DNA of 64,000 nucleotides from Kineosporia rhizophila (GTDB taxonomy: Bacteria; Actinomycetota; Actinomycetes; Actinomycetales; Kineosporiaceae): NCBI RefSeq assembly GCF_021277265.1, contig NZ_JAJSOH010000035.1, positions 1 to 64,000 on the forward strand. The letters run 5' to 3'. Made by a program: the position numbers and the translations under genes. The notes under the pieces were generated by a model, which was given only the letters and a program-made list of their open reading frames with translations, was not told where the DNA came from and searched no databases. Positions 34,630 through 44,343 of this stretch are shown piece by piece (position 1 is the first letter of the stretch; the number at the start of each line of letters is the position of its first letter).

Positions 34630-35140
34630 GAACACCCTGGACTTCGACTCCGCGCAGTTCCGCAAGGTGGTCGGCGGCTTCGCCTCCGGCATCACCGTGG
34701 TCACCGCCGTGCTGGACGGCGAACCGGTGGGGATGACCTGCCAGTCGTTCTTCAGCCTGTCGCTCGACCCGCCGCTGATCGCCTTCTCCCCCGCCCTCAC
34801 CTCCAGCAGCTATCCGCGGATCCGGGAATCGGGTTCGTTCTGCGTGAACATCCTGGAGGCCGGGCAGGAGGGCCTGTGCGGCCAGTTCGCCCGCAGCGGA
34901 GGAGACAAGTGGCGGGGCGTGGAGTGGGAGCCCGGAGTCACCGGCAGCCCGCGCCTGAAGGGCGTCCTGGCCAGCATCGACTGCGACCTCGAGAACGAGT
35001 TCGTGACCGGTGACCACTACCTGACCGTGGGCCGGGTGCGCTCGTTGCACGCCACTCCCGGCCTACATCCGCTGCTCTACTTCAACGGCGGCTACCGGCG
35101 GCTGCACCCCCACCAGGAGCTCGGAGCCCGGAGCGCGTAG
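34622..35140 (+). CDS. Flavin reductase domain protein (HpaC/DIM6-NTAB family)
   Basis: 172 residues. Split-barrel flavin reductase: FRKVVGGFASGITVVTAVLDG at the start, GMTCQSFFSLSLDPPLIAFSP, SGSFCVNILEAGQEGLCGQFA and the end GGYRRLHPH. Reduces FMN or FAD for partner oxygenases. Translationally coupled to the FMN reductase; pairing of the two folds in one operon is typical of desulfonation or hydroxylation systems, but the oxygenase is not encoded here. Confidence 0.88.
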   Translation: MAENTLDFDSAQFRKVVGGFASGITVVTAVLDGEPVGMTCQSFFSLSLDPPLIAFSPALTSSSYPRIRESGSFCVNILEAGQEGLCGQFARSGGDKWRGVEWEPGVTGSPRLKGVLASIDCDLENEFVTGDHYLTVGRVRSLHATPGLHPLLYFNGGYRRLHPHQELGARSA

Positions 35141-35220
35141 CGCCCGGACTGCCTGCCTCGGGCAACCACCGGGGGCGCCCCCACTGACGAAGGCGTCCCC
35201 GGTCGGGCAGACTGCCACTC

Positions 35221-36447
<1,227 letters not shown>

Positions 36448-36477
36448 TCACCGTCTGATCCCCCTGGAACACGGGAA

Positions 36478-36511
36478 AGGCCCGGTACCCGCAACTGCGG
36501 GTACCGGGCCT
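36478..36511. terminator. Bidirectional hairpin terminator between convergent genes
   Basis: Perfect 15-bp stem (36478-36492 with 36497-36511), loop AACT, flanked by A-rich and T-containing tails; serves the acidic protein gene (plus) and the secreted hydrolase gene (minus). Confidence 0.9.
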
Positions 36512-36523
36512 CTCTGTCGTGCC

Positions 36524-38161
36524 TCAGGCCGTGGCGTCGGCCTTGGAGGTGGCGGACTCGCTGGCCGCCGGGTCGGGCTGCGGCACGGGGTCGCACTGCT
36601 TGTCCGACTTACGGCCGGCCACCCGGTCGGGCAGCGTGCCGTCCTTCAGGTAGGCGGCGATCGTGTCGTCGGTGCAGGCGATGCCGTTCAGCGAGCCGGA
36701 GTGGGTGGTGCCTCCGACGCCCTCGACGAGCACCGACTTCGGGAAGCGCTTGCGGACCTCGAGCGCACCCTCGTACGGCGTGGCCGCGTCGTGGGTCTCC
36801 GAGATCAGCAGGATCGCCGGGGCCTTGGTGCCGTTCACCTTGACCGGCTTGCCGACCTCACCGCCCCAGTTCAGGCAGGGGGCGTTGAACCAGGCGTTGG
36901 ACCAGGTCATGAACGGGGCCTCGGCGTGCACGGCCCAGTTGTCCTTCTTCCACTTCGACCACTTCTTCGGCCACTGCACGTCGGTGCACTGGGTGGCCAG
37001 GTACATGGCGTAGCCGTTGTCGGCGCCCGGGCCCTGCGGGTTCGAGTCGTCGAACAGCGTCTTCAGGGTCTTCCAGTCCTTGTCGTGGACCCAGCCGGAG
37101 AACGCCGAGGCGACCTCTTCCCAGCCGAAGACGTAGTAGCCGGCACCCAGGAAGATGTCCGTCCACTCGTCGCCGCCGATCTTGCCGCCGGCCGCCTTCT
37201 TGTCCAGGGCCTTCAGCTGCTTGTAGTACTCCTTCTTCACTGCGGCGCCGGTCTTGCCCAGCTTGTAGGTGGCGTCGTTCTTGGCCACCCAGGCGAAGAA
37301 GACGTCCATGTTCTTGTCGAACGCGACGTCCTGGTCGAGGTTGGCCTGGTACCAGACGTTGCGCGGGTCGACCACGCCGTCGAGGACCATCCGGCGCACC
37401 CGGGTCGGGTACTGGGTGGCGTAGACCTGACCGAGGTAGCTGCCGTAGGAGAAGCCGTAGAAGTTGATCTTCTTCTCGCCCAGGGCCTTACGCAGCACGT
37501 CCATGTCCCGGACGTTGTCCCGGGTCTTCAGGTTGTCCAGCAGCGCCCCGCCGGCCTTGTCGCAGGCCTTGGCGTAGGCCTTGGTGCGCTTCAGCCAGAT
37601 CTTCTCGCCCTTGGCGGTGTTCGGCACGTACTTCGGCCGGTCGTAGGTGGTGTACTTGCCGTTGCAGGTCAGCGCCGGCTTGCTCGAACCGACCCCGCGC
37701 GGGTCGAAACCGATCCAGTCGTAGGCGCTCCCGGCGTTGTCCGGCACGTACTGGCCGAGCGACGAGAGGGTGAGGCCGGAACCGCCCGGGCCGCCCGGGT
37801 TGACCAGCATGACGCCCTGCCGGTCGGCCTTCTTCACCGACGCCTTGATCCGCGAGACGGCGATCTGGATCTTCTTGCCCTTGGGCTTGTCGTAGTCGAG
37901 CGGAACGCTCAGGTAACCGCACTTGGCGCCGAGCTCGGTCAGCCCGGCACTCTCACACTTGCCCCACTTGATCGGCTTGGGCTTGAACGCCACCTCGGTG
38001 GCGACCGTCGCGCTGCTCGCGGCCACCGTGCTCGCCGTGGCGGCGGTGCGCGGACCCTCCGAGTCGCCGGAGTTCGCGGCCCGGGCCACCGAACCCCCCA
38101 CCACCGTGGTGGTCACCAGCGCGGCGGAGGCCGCCACGACCACCAGTTTCTTCTTCAGCAT
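36524..38161 (-). CDS. Secreted alpha/beta hydrolase, tripeptidyl aminopeptidase (TAP/SlpD-E) type
   Basis: 545 residues. Sec signal peptide: MLKKK, then a hydrophobic core, with probable cleavage after ARA near residue 28. Catalytic triad positions are visible: nucleophile Ser in GFSYGSYLG, Asp in SETHDAATPYEGA and His in GGTTHSGSLNG. The oxyanion region NPGGPGGSGL is typical of the Streptomyces-type tripeptidyl aminopeptidases, and the C-terminal TAP-like domain is complete. It removes tripeptides (or esterified groups) outside the cell. The lysine content is unusually high for this genome, consistent with an exported protein. It lies divergent from the MFS exporter gene. Confidence 0.9.
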   Translation of the reverse strand: MLKKKLVVVAASAALVTTTVVGGSVARAANSGDSEGPRTAATASTVAASSATVATEVAFKPKPIKWGKCESAGLTELGAKCGYLSVPLDYDKPKGKKIQIAVSRIKASVKKADRQGVMLVNPGGPGGSGLTLSSLGQYVPDNAGSAYDWIGFDPRGVGSSKPALTCNGKYTTYDRPKYVPNTAKGEKIWLKRTKAYAKACDKAGGALLDNLKTRDNVRDMDVLRKALGEKKINFYGFSYGSYLGQVYATQYPTRVRRMVLDGVVDPRNVWYQANLDQDVAFDKNMDVFFAWVAKNDATYKLGKTGAAVKKEYYKQLKALDKKAAGGKIGGDEWTDIFLGAGYYVFGWEEVASAFSGWVHDKDWKTLKTLFDDSNPQGPGADNGYAMYLATQCTDVQWPKKWSKWKKDNWAVHAEAPFMTWSNAWFNAPCLNWGGEVGKPVKVNGTKAPAILLISETHDAATPYEGALEVRKRFPKSVLVEGVGGTTHSGSLNGIACTDDTIAAYLKDGTLPDRVAGRKSDKQCDPVPQPDPAASESATSKADATA

Positions 38162-38321
38162 CAGCCCTCTTCGTCAGCCTCTTGGTCCGATTCGGCGTAC
38201 TAGGTCGTGCTTGATGAGTTCTCGGTAACCCGCCGAGTGTTCCGCCCATGTGTCCGGTTGGCAATAGAAGGTGCCGATCGGGAGGCGACGCAGGTCACAT
38301 CCGGCACTTCCGGAAAAGAAG

Positions 38322-38374
38322 CGGAATCTGCATTCCGGCGCGGTTACGCTGCTCGCAGCGGAATCCCAGTTCCG
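38322..38374. promoter_or_regulatory. Two matching 16-bp palindromes flanking the MFS exporter promoter
   Basis: CGGAATCTGCATTCCG (38322-38337) and CGGAATCCCAGTTCCG (38359-38374) share the pattern CGGAAT-N5-TTCCG and start 37 bp apart. Between them is TTACGCT, a reasonable -10 element. They lie 23-75 bases upstream of the MFS gene. They are likely operators for the TetR protein encoded directly after the exporter. Confidence 0.65.
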
Positions 38375-38396
38375 TTTTGCGATGACAAGGAGCACG

Positions 38397-39935
38397 ATGC
38401 AGTCCGCTCACCCGAGCGCTCCCCTTGAGAAGTCCTTGAAGCCCCTTCCCCGACGCACCCGCCCGCAGGTGACCTTCGCCGTCCTCACCCTGGCGGTCGG
38501 TGCCTTCACCCTTCTGCAGTCGCTGGTCATCCCGGTGATGGCGACCATCCAGCACGACCTGGGCACCACCCAGAACGGGGTCACCTGGGTCCTGACCGCC
38601 TACCTGCTCTCCGCCTCGGTGGCCACCCCGATCATGGGGCGGATCGGCGACCTGGTGGGCAAGGAGCGGGTTTTCGTGGCCGCCCTGGCCGCGCTGGCGG
38701 TCGGCTCGCTGCTGGCCGCGCTGGCCCCGAACCTGGCCGTGATGATCGTCGCCCGGGTGATCCAGGGCATCGGCGGCGGCGTGCTGCCGCTGGCCTTCGG
38801 CATCATCCGCGACGAGTACCCGGCCCACCGGGTCACCGGCGCGGTGGGCACCCTGGCCTCGCTCAGCGCGATCGGCGGCGGACTGGGCCTGGTCCTGGCC
38901 GGGCCGATCGTCGACCTGCTCAGCTACCGGTGGCTGTTCTGGATCCCGCTGATCATGACCGGGATCGCCGCGGTCGCCGCGCACCTGCTGATCCCGGCCT
39001 CCCCGGTGCGCTCGGGCGGGCACATCTCCTGGCGCCCGGCCCTGCTGCTGTCCGGCTGGCTGGTCTGCCTGCTGCTGGCGCTCAGCCAGGCCTCGTCCTG
39101 GGGCTGGGTCTCACCGCAGGTGCTCGGCCTGCTGGCCGCCGCCGCGGCGCTGGCCGGGCTCTGGATCCGGGCCGAGACCCGGGCCACCACACCGCTCATC
39201 GACATGCGGATGATGCGGCGCCGGCCGGTCTGGACCGCCAACCTGGTGGCCCTGCTGCTCGGGGTGGCCATGTACGCGGTGTTCGGCTTCCTGCCGCAAC
39301 TGCTGCAGACGCCGGTCGAGGCGGGTTACGGATTCGGCGCCGGGATCACCGCTTCCGGGCTGCTGCTCGCCCCGCAGTGCGTGGTGCAGCTGCCGGTCGG
39401 CATCCTGTCGGGCAACCTGTCGGCCCGCTACGGCGGCAAGTGGTTCACCGTGGCCGGCTGCGCGATCACCCTGCTGTCGCTGCTGATGTTCGCCTTCGCC
39501 CACGACACCCGTCTTCAGATCATGCTGGGCTGCGCGGTCTTCGGACTCGGTATGGGGATGGTGTTCTCGGCCCTGTCCGGGCTGATCGTGCAGGGCGTGC
39601 CGCAGGAGCAGACCGGGGTCGCCAGCGGGATGAACGCGAACATCCGCACCATCGGCGGGGCGATCGGTTCGGCGGTGATGGCCAGTGTGGTCACCGCGCA
39701 CCAGGGCCCGGCCGGTTTCCCGCAGGAGTCCGGCTACACCTTCGGTTTCGCCCTGCTGGCCGGAGCCCTGGTGCTGGCCACCCTGGCCGGACTGCTCATC
39801 CCCGACCTGCGGCCGGCCCCTCCGGTGGTCACGGCGGTCACGGCGGTCACCACCGGGGACCCCCGGACCGCGCCCGGGCACGAAACACGGCCTGTACCCG
39901 TGGGCGGTACGCTCGTGGGTGATGAACCGGATTGA
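38397..39935 (+). CDS. MFS drug exporter, DHA2-like
   Basis: 512 residues; ATG 38397 with AAGGAG five bases upstream. About 14 membrane helices starting at residue 25; motif A-type loop GRIGDLVGKERVF between helices 2 and 3, and the exporter motif C region in GGGLGLVLAGPIVDLLSYRW with WLFWIPL following. The cytoplasmic tail is Val/Thr/Pro-rich. Proton-driven efflux of a toxic compound or secondary metabolite is likely. The TetR gene overlaps its last 14 bases, making an exporter-repressor pair. Confidence 0.9.
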   Translation: MQSAHPSAPLEKSLKPLPRRTRPQVTFAVLTLAVGAFTLLQSLVIPVMATIQHDLGTTQNGVTWVLTAYLLSASVATPIMGRIGDLVGKERVFVAALAALAVGSLLAALAPNLAVMIVARVIQGIGGGVLPLAFGIIRDEYPAHRVTGAVGTLASLSAIGGGLGLVLAGPIVDLLSYRWLFWIPLIMTGIAAVAAHLLIPASPVRSGGHISWRPALLLSGWLVCLLLALSQASSWGWVSPQVLGLLAAAAALAGLWIRAETRATTPLIDMRMMRRRPVWTANLVALLLGVAMYAVFGFLPQLLQTPVEAGYGFGAGITASGLLLAPQCVVQLPVGILSGNLSARYGGKWFTVAGCAITLLSLLMFAFAHDTRLQIMLGCAVFGLGMGMVFSALSGLIVQGVPQEQTGVASGMNANIRTIGGAIGSAVMASVVTAHQGPAGFPQESGYTFGFALLAGALVLATLAGLLIPDLRPAPPVVTAVTAVTTGDPRTAPGHETRPVPVGGTLVGDEPD

Positions 39936-40584
39936 CCGGGTAGCTGGGGTGAACGCCGTGGGAACCATCGAACGCCCGATGCGGAAAGACGCGGCGCGCA
40001 ACTCCGGTGCCGTGCTCACCGCGGCGCGCGAGGTGATCTCCGAGTTCGGCGTCGAGGCCAGCATGGAGCTGATCGCCTCGCGGGCCGGGGTCGGCGTCGG
40101 CACGCTCTACCGGCACTACCCGAACAAGCAGGCCCTGGTCGACGAGCTGGTCCGGATCATCCTCGACGAGCTGATCAGCACCGCCCGGGCCGGTCTGGAA
40201 GACGAACGCGGTCACGGCCTGGAGACCTTTCTGCGGGCGTTCGGCCGCTCGCTGGCCCGGCACCACGGCTACTCGGCCAAGCTGTTCAGCCCGGGCAACT
40301 CCGACCACCAGCAGAAGCTGAACGCGCTGATCGCCGACCTGCACACGCAGGCCTGCGAACACGGCCGGATCTCGGCCGAGGTCAGCCTCGGCGACGTCCG
40401 GGCCCTGATGTGGGCGCTGCGCGGGATCGTCGCGGTCACCGGGCAGAACGCGCCGGACGCCTGGCAGCGTCACCTCGACCTGCATCTGGCGGCCTTGCGC
40501 ATCGAGCCGGTACCGAGCACCCGCCCCTCGGTCACCGCCGAGCAGCTGCAGCGGATCTCCGAGGCGCACCGCAAGGGTCGCTAG
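39922..40584 (+). CDS. TetR-family regulator of the MFS exporter
   Basis: 220 residues taking ATG 39922, inside the end of the exporter gene; GTG 39949 is an alternative. The N-terminal helix-turn-helix reads MELIASRAGVGVGTLYRHYPNKQALVDEL, quoted here only as the motif region at residues 49-77, with the recognition helix GVGTLYRHY. The C-terminal ligand domain is in the SBDM/TetR_C type range. It probably binds the paired palindromes at 38322-38374 and represses the two-gene unit until an effector binds. Confidence 0.9.
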   Translation: MNRIDRVAGVNAVGTIERPMRKDAARNSGAVLTAAREVISEFGVEASMELIASRAGVGVGTLYRHYPNKQALVDELVRIILDELISTARAGLEDERGHGLETFLRAFGRSLARHHGYSAKLFSPGNSDHQQKLNALIADLHTQACEHGRISAEVSLGDVRALMWALRGIVAVTGQNAPDAWQRHLDLHLAALRIEPVPSTRPSVTAEQLQRISEAHRKGR

Positions 40585-40590
40585 GCACAT

Positions 40591-40634
40591 CAGAGTCGGC
40601 CGGACCGGGAGCTTCCCCGGGCCGGCCGACTCTG
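40591..40634. terminator. Long hairpin terminator with pyrimidine-rich tail
   Basis: 19-bp stem with one mismatch (40591-40609 with 40616-40634), loop AGCTTC. It is followed on the plus strand by a pyrimidine-rich tail with three copies of CTCGTTCT-like sequence to 40663. It separates the convergent TetR and cheX genes. Confidence 0.88.
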
Positions 40635-40668
40635 GTCGTTCTCTGCTCGTTCTCTACTCGTTCTGCGG

Positions 40669-41190
40669 TCAGCGGGCGCCGATCTCGGCGTCGTGCTGGG
40701 CCGAGCCCGAGGGCCAGCGGGTCTGCGGGTCGGCCGAGTGCAACGGCATCACCACCAGTTCCACCACGTTGCCGAGCAGGCTCGCCCCGGCCCGGATCGC
40801 GTCCGGCGCATCCCCCTCGTGCTCGAAGGCGAGCTGGGCCGAGGGCAGCGAGAGCTGACCGTTGTGGCACAGCAGCGACTTCACGTTGCCCCCGGCGATG
40901 TTCCCGAGTTCCGCGATGACGTCGAGCATGTCGTCCGGCGCGGGCTCGGCCACGCCGAGCAGGGTGGCGGCCAGCGTGGTGATCAGGTTGCCCTCGGCCC
41001 GCACGTCGACCCCGAGGTACGAGCCGTCGGTCGGGTCCTGGATCACCAGGCGGGAGACCGCCAGCCCGACCGCGGCCGGCAACGGCTCGGGGGTCGGCTC
41101 GGCCTGCTCGCCGAGCACCGAGGCGATCATCTCGACCAGCAGGATCTCCAGATCCGGCTGGGCCGCCGCCAGTTCGGCCGGGTCGATCAC
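40669..41190 (-). CDS. cheX: CheX-type chemotaxis phosphatase
   Basis: 173 residues from a GTG overlapping the cheR stop (GTGA). The motif DDMLDVIAELGNIAGGNVKSL contains the Glu and Asn pair (E-x2-N) with which CheX/CheC phosphatases attack phospho-CheY. It carries a single such motif, as in CheX. It should accelerate dephosphorylation of CheY, the last step of adaptation of the flagellar signal in organisms lacking CheZ. It ends the operon mcp-mcp-cheY-cheR-cheX. Confidence 0.85.
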   Translation of the reverse strand: MIDPAELAAAQPDLEILLVEMIASVLGEQAEPTPEPLPAAVGLAVSRLVIQDPTDGSYLGVDVRAEGNLITTLAATLLGVAEPAPDDMLDVIAELGNIAGGNVKSLLCHNGQLSLPSAQLAFEHEGDAPDAIRAGASLLGNVVELVVMPLHSADPQTRWPSGSAQHDAEIGAR

Positions 41191-42011
41191 GCCGCACCCC
41201 CCAGGTGCTGGAACACCACTGCGCGGTCCACGTCCACCCGCTTCCAGTGGGGCCCGAGCGAGGGGGCGGTCTCGGCGCCGCCGAGAACCAGGTACCCGCC
41301 CGGCCGCAGGGCCGAACGGCAGTTCTCGATGACCTTCTTCTTGGTCGGCGGATCGAAGTAGATCAGCACGTTCCGCAGGAAGATGATGTCGCACTGCGGA
41401 TGGCCGACCGGCAGCTGCGCCAGGTTGCCCCACTTGAACGAGGCCAGGTCGCGGACCTCCTTCTTCAGCACCCAGTCGCGGCCGACCTGGTCGAAGTACT
41501 TGACCAGGTAGGGAACGCGCAGGCCGCGGTTGATCTCGAGCTGCGAGTACTTGCCGGCGTTGGCCCGCTCGACCATCTTGTGCGAGATGTCGGTGCCGAC
41601 CACCCGGGCGTCGAAACCCGGGTTCCGGGGCAGCCAGTCGAGCATCAGCATGGCCAGCGAGTAGCCCTCCTGACCGGACGAACAGGCGGCCGACCAGACC
41701 GTGATCTTCTTGGTCAGCGACGACTTGGCCACGTCGGGCAGCAACTGCTTGGCGAAGACGTCGAACGGCGCGGTGTCCCGGAACCACAGGGTCTCGTTCG
41801 TGGTCAGGGCGTCGATGACCGAGTCGATCAGCTTCTGGTCCCCCCGCCGCAAGCGGCTGACGAACGCGCCCAGGTCGCTCTCTCCGCTGGTCCGCATCAG
41901 CGGAACCAGACGGGACTCCACCAGGTACTCCTTACCTGGCTGCAGGTCGATGGCGCTGCGCTGGCGAACCAGGTCGGCCACGAAGGTGAAGTCCGTGGAC
42001 GCGATACTCAT
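41187..42011 (-). CDS. cheR: Chemoreceptor methyltransferase CheR
   Basis: 274 residues; GGAGG about nine bases before the ATG. N-terminal all-helical domain (residues 1-75, ending DALTTNETLWFRD) and the SAM-binding domain with VWSAACSSGQEGYSLAML, VVGTDISHKMVERA and CDIIFLRNVLIYFD. It methylates glutamates of the chemoreceptors encoded upstream in the same operon using S-adenosylmethionine. The counterpart methylesterase CheB is not in the window. Confidence 0.95.
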   Translation of the reverse strand: MSIASTDFTFVADLVRQRSAIDLQPGKEYLVESRLVPLMRTSGESDLGAFVSRLRRGDQKLIDSVIDALTTNETLWFRDTAPFDVFAKQLLPDVAKSSLTKKITVWSAACSSGQEGYSLAMLMLDWLPRNPGFDARVVGTDISHKMVERANAGKYSQLEINRGLRVPYLVKYFDQVGRDWVLKKEVRDLASFKWGNLAQLPVGHPQCDIIFLRNVLIYFDPPTKKKVIENCRSALRPGGYLVLGGAETAPSLGPHWKRVDVDRAVVFQHLGGAA

Positions 42012-42063
42012 CGGGGGAATCCTCCTTCACCCACTAGTGAACCCACTTCCGGATTTTCGCCGC

Positions 42064-42435
42064 TCACCGCTCGATCAGCCCCAGCATCTCCAGCTTCTCG
42101 GCGATGACCTCGTCGGTGAACGGCTTGATCACGTACTCGTGGGCGCCGGCCGCCAGCGCGCGGACGATGTTCGCCTGCTCGCTCTCGGTGGTCACCATCA
42201 TCAGCACGACATCCCGGTACTCCGGGTTCTGCCGGCACTTCTTGATGAAGGTGAGCCCGTCCATGACCGGCATGTTCCAGTCCACCAGGGCCACCTCCGG
42301 ACGGGCGCCGGCGTCCAGGGCCGCCAGCGCCTCAGCTCCGTCGCCGGCCTGAACCACGTCGAAGTTCAGGTTGGTGAGCAGCTTGGTCAGGATGGTCCGC
42401 ATCACCCGTGAGTCGTCGACGACTAGTGCCTGCAT
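42064..42435 (-). CDS. cheY: CheY-type single-domain response regulator
   Basis: 123 residues. Acidic pair Asp7-Asp8 and phosphoacceptor Asp52 in ALVDWNMPVMDG, Thr in MMVTTESE and Lys in YVIKPFTDE. No output domain, so it acts by binding the flagellar switch or another target. It follows the second chemoreceptor gene, with a small hairpin between them, and precedes cheR. Confidence 0.92.
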   Translation of the reverse strand: MQALVVDDSRVMRTILTKLLTNLNFDVVQAGDGAEALAALDAGARPEVALVDWNMPVMDGLTFIKKCRQNPEYRDVVLMMVTTESEQANIVRALAAGAHEYVIKPFTDEVIAEKLEMLGLIER

Positions 42436-42487
42436 GATCCGCCTATCTCTCTCGTGCTGATCTCAGCCGGTCGGTTCGATGTCGTCA

Positions 42488-42509
42488 CCGCAGGCGGGAA
42501 TGCCTGCGG
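42488..42509 (-). terminator. Small hairpin between chemoreceptor gene and cheY
   Basis: Perfect 8-bp stem CCGCAGGC/GCCTGCGG around six bases, in the 83-bp gap. There is no T-run; it may be an attenuator or mRNA-stability element that sets the ratio of receptors to cheY-cheR-cheX. Confidence 0.5.
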
Positions 42510-42518
42510 CGGAATGGG

Positions 42519-43328
42519 TCAGAGCCGGAAGCGGGCGACCAGCTGACGTAGCTCGGTCGAGAGCCCGGCCAGCTCACCCGAGGCCCGCTCGGCCTGCTGG
42601 ATACTGGAACTGGAGGCCTGCGCCGCACTCGCCACCGAATCCACACTGGTGGCGATGCTCGCCGAACCCGCCGCCGCCTCGGTGATACTGCGCGAGATCT
42701 CCGACGTGGTCGCGGTCTGCTCCTCGACCGCCGAAGCGATCGTGGTCTGATAGGCGTTGACGTCCTCGATCGTCTGCGAGATCCGCGCGATCGCGTCCAC
42801 CGCCTCCTGCGTGTCCGCCTGAATGGCCTCGACCCGCTTCGAGATGTCCTCCGTCGCCCGGGCCGTCTCCTGCGCCAACTGCTTGACCTCCTCGGCCACC
42901 ACCGCGAAACCCTTACCGGCCTCACCGGCCCGGGCCGCCTCGATCGTCGCGTTCAGCGCCAGCAGGTTGGTCTGCTCAGCGATCGACGTGATCGCCTTGA
43001 CCACATTGCCGATCTCGACACTGGAGTCACCCAGCTTCGCCACCGTCGCCCGAGCCGTCACCGCCTCGTTCACCGCACTCGAAGCCACCCGCACCGCCTC
43101 GGCCGACGAAGAAGCGATCTCCCGGATACTCGCCTCCATCTCCTCCGTCCCCGCCGCCACCGTCTGCACGCTGCCCGATACCTCCTGCGCCGTACCGGCC
43201 AGACCCGACGCCTGATTCGACGTCGAATCCGCATTCGCCGAGATCTGCGAAGAGATCGCATTCAGGCTCCGCGACGAATCCGACAACGTCGACGACGTCC
43301 CGTTGATCTGCACCATCGCCGAACGCAG
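42519..43328 (-). repeat. Direct repeat copy A: 810-bp receptor signalling module
   Basis: Bases 42519-43328 match 44344-45153 at a constant offset of 1825. Reading both copies side by side I found one difference (43266 G against 45091 A). The repeat covers the C-terminal 270 codons of both chemoreceptor genes, including stop codons, and ends abruptly in the HAMP region. Confidence 0.95.
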
Positions 43329-44183
43329 CGAGGCGCTGGCGTCGTTCAGGGCGTGGGCCATCTGCCCGATCTCGTCGCGGCTGTTCACGTCGGCGGTGGC
43401 GGTCAGGTCACCCTCGGACAACGCCACCAGCGAGTCCCGCAGCCGGCTGACCGGACCGGAGACCAGCCGGGCGATGCCCAGGCCGACGGCGATCAGGACG
43501 ATCGCGCCCAGACCGGTGAACAGCCAGATCCGCACCGTGGCACTCCGGGCATCGGCGGCGGACTGGTCCACCTGGTCCGACATCGAGGTGTCGAGATGCT
43601 CGGTGATCACTGCGATCTGGTCGCGGACCTCGTTCGCCACCGGGTCGAAGTCGGTGGCGACCTGGGTCATGTAGGCGTCGAGCTGGCGCAGGTTCAGGTC
43701 GAGGTTCGAGGCGGTCGGCAGCAGCTGCTGCGACCACACCGTCCAGGCCTGGTCCATGGCCGGCAGCAGCGTGTCGGCCAGGATCTTCCGGTCGGCCTCG
43801 GGAAGATCCATGCTCTGCAGGCCCTTCAGCCCGTTGAGCGCGTCGTTGTAGTTCTCCTCGGCGCTGGCCACGGCCTTGTCCCGGGACTCGGCGTCCTGCG
43901 CCATCGCGGTGCTGTAGATGTAGCGGCGGAAACCGCTGAAGTTCGCCCGGGCGGCCAGGATCGCCTGGCTCTCCTCGGCGGTGACGTTGACGATCCGCTC
44001 GCCGGCCTGCTGCACGTTGTTCACGGCGAGCTGGCCGGTCACGCCGACCAGCACGGTGAGCACCACGGCAAGGACGGCCAGGATCAGGATCTTGGCGCCG
44101 ATCCGAAGGTCGGTGAGAACGCGCAGGGGTGAGAAGCCGCCGCCCGAGGGGCGCGTGGACGTCATGTCACTCACGACGGTCAT
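42519..44183 (-). CDS. Methyl-accepting chemotaxis protein (receptor 1)
   Basis: 554 residues; ATG 44183 chosen over upstream codons because AGGA lies eight bases before it. Transmembrane helix at about 25-50 (IGAKILILAVLAVVLTVLVGV), a four-helix periplasmic sensor (about 50-215), a second helix (WLFTGLGAIVLIAVGLGIA), HAMP, then the cytoplasmic signalling coiled coil. The hairpin tip reads VVKAITSIAEQTNLLALNA followed by IEAARAGEAGKGFAVVAEEV, where CheA and CheW bind. Senses an unknown extracellular ligand. The downstream half is almost identical in DNA to that of the neighbouring receptor, while the sensor parts are only related. Confidence 0.95.
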   Translation of the reverse strand: MTVVSDMTSTRPSGGGFSPLRVLTDLRIGAKILILAVLAVVLTVLVGVTGQLAVNNVQQAGERIVNVTAEESQAILAARANFSGFRRYIYSTAMAQDAESRDKAVASAEENYNDALNGLKGLQSMDLPEADRKILADTLLPAMDQAWTVWSQQLLPTASNLDLNLRQLDAYMTQVATDFDPVANEVRDQIAVITEHLDTSMSDQVDQSAADARSATVRIWLFTGLGAIVLIAVGLGIARLVSGPVSRLRDSLVALSEGDLTATADVNSRDEIGQMAHALNDASASLRSAMVQINGTSSTLSDSSRSLNAISSQISANADSTSNQASGLAGTAQEVSGSVQTVAAGTEEMEASIREIASSSAEAVRVASSAVNEAVTARATVAKLGDSSVEIGNVVKAITSIAEQTNLLALNATIEAARAGEAGKGFAVVAEEVKQLAQETARATEDISKRVEAIQADTQEAVDAIARISQTIEDVNAYQTTIASAVEEQTATTSEISRSITEAAAGSASIATSVDSVASAAQASSSSIQQAERASGELAGLSTELRQLVARFRL

Positions 44184-44309
44184 GGAGCTTTTCCTGGACC
44201 CTTCCGAGGCGGGCACCGGCCGTGGGGGCGGCCGGCAGAACGGGGGACGAACAGGTGGGGCAGTTGGGCGTCGGCCCGGCAGCGCTCACCGGATCGGATC
44301 GTCCAGACC

Positions 44310-44336
44310 TCATCGGCACCGCCGGGGCAAACCTGA
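44310..44336 (-). promoter_or_regulatory. FliA/WhiG-like promoter upstream of receptor 1
   Basis: On the minus strand, TCAG (44333-44336), a 15-base spacer and GCCGATGA (44310-44317) resemble the motility sigma consensus TAAA-N15-GCCGATAA. It lies in the gap after the stop of receptor 2, about 125 bases before the receptor 1 start. Confidence 0.5.
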
Positions 44337-44343
44337 ACCGGCC

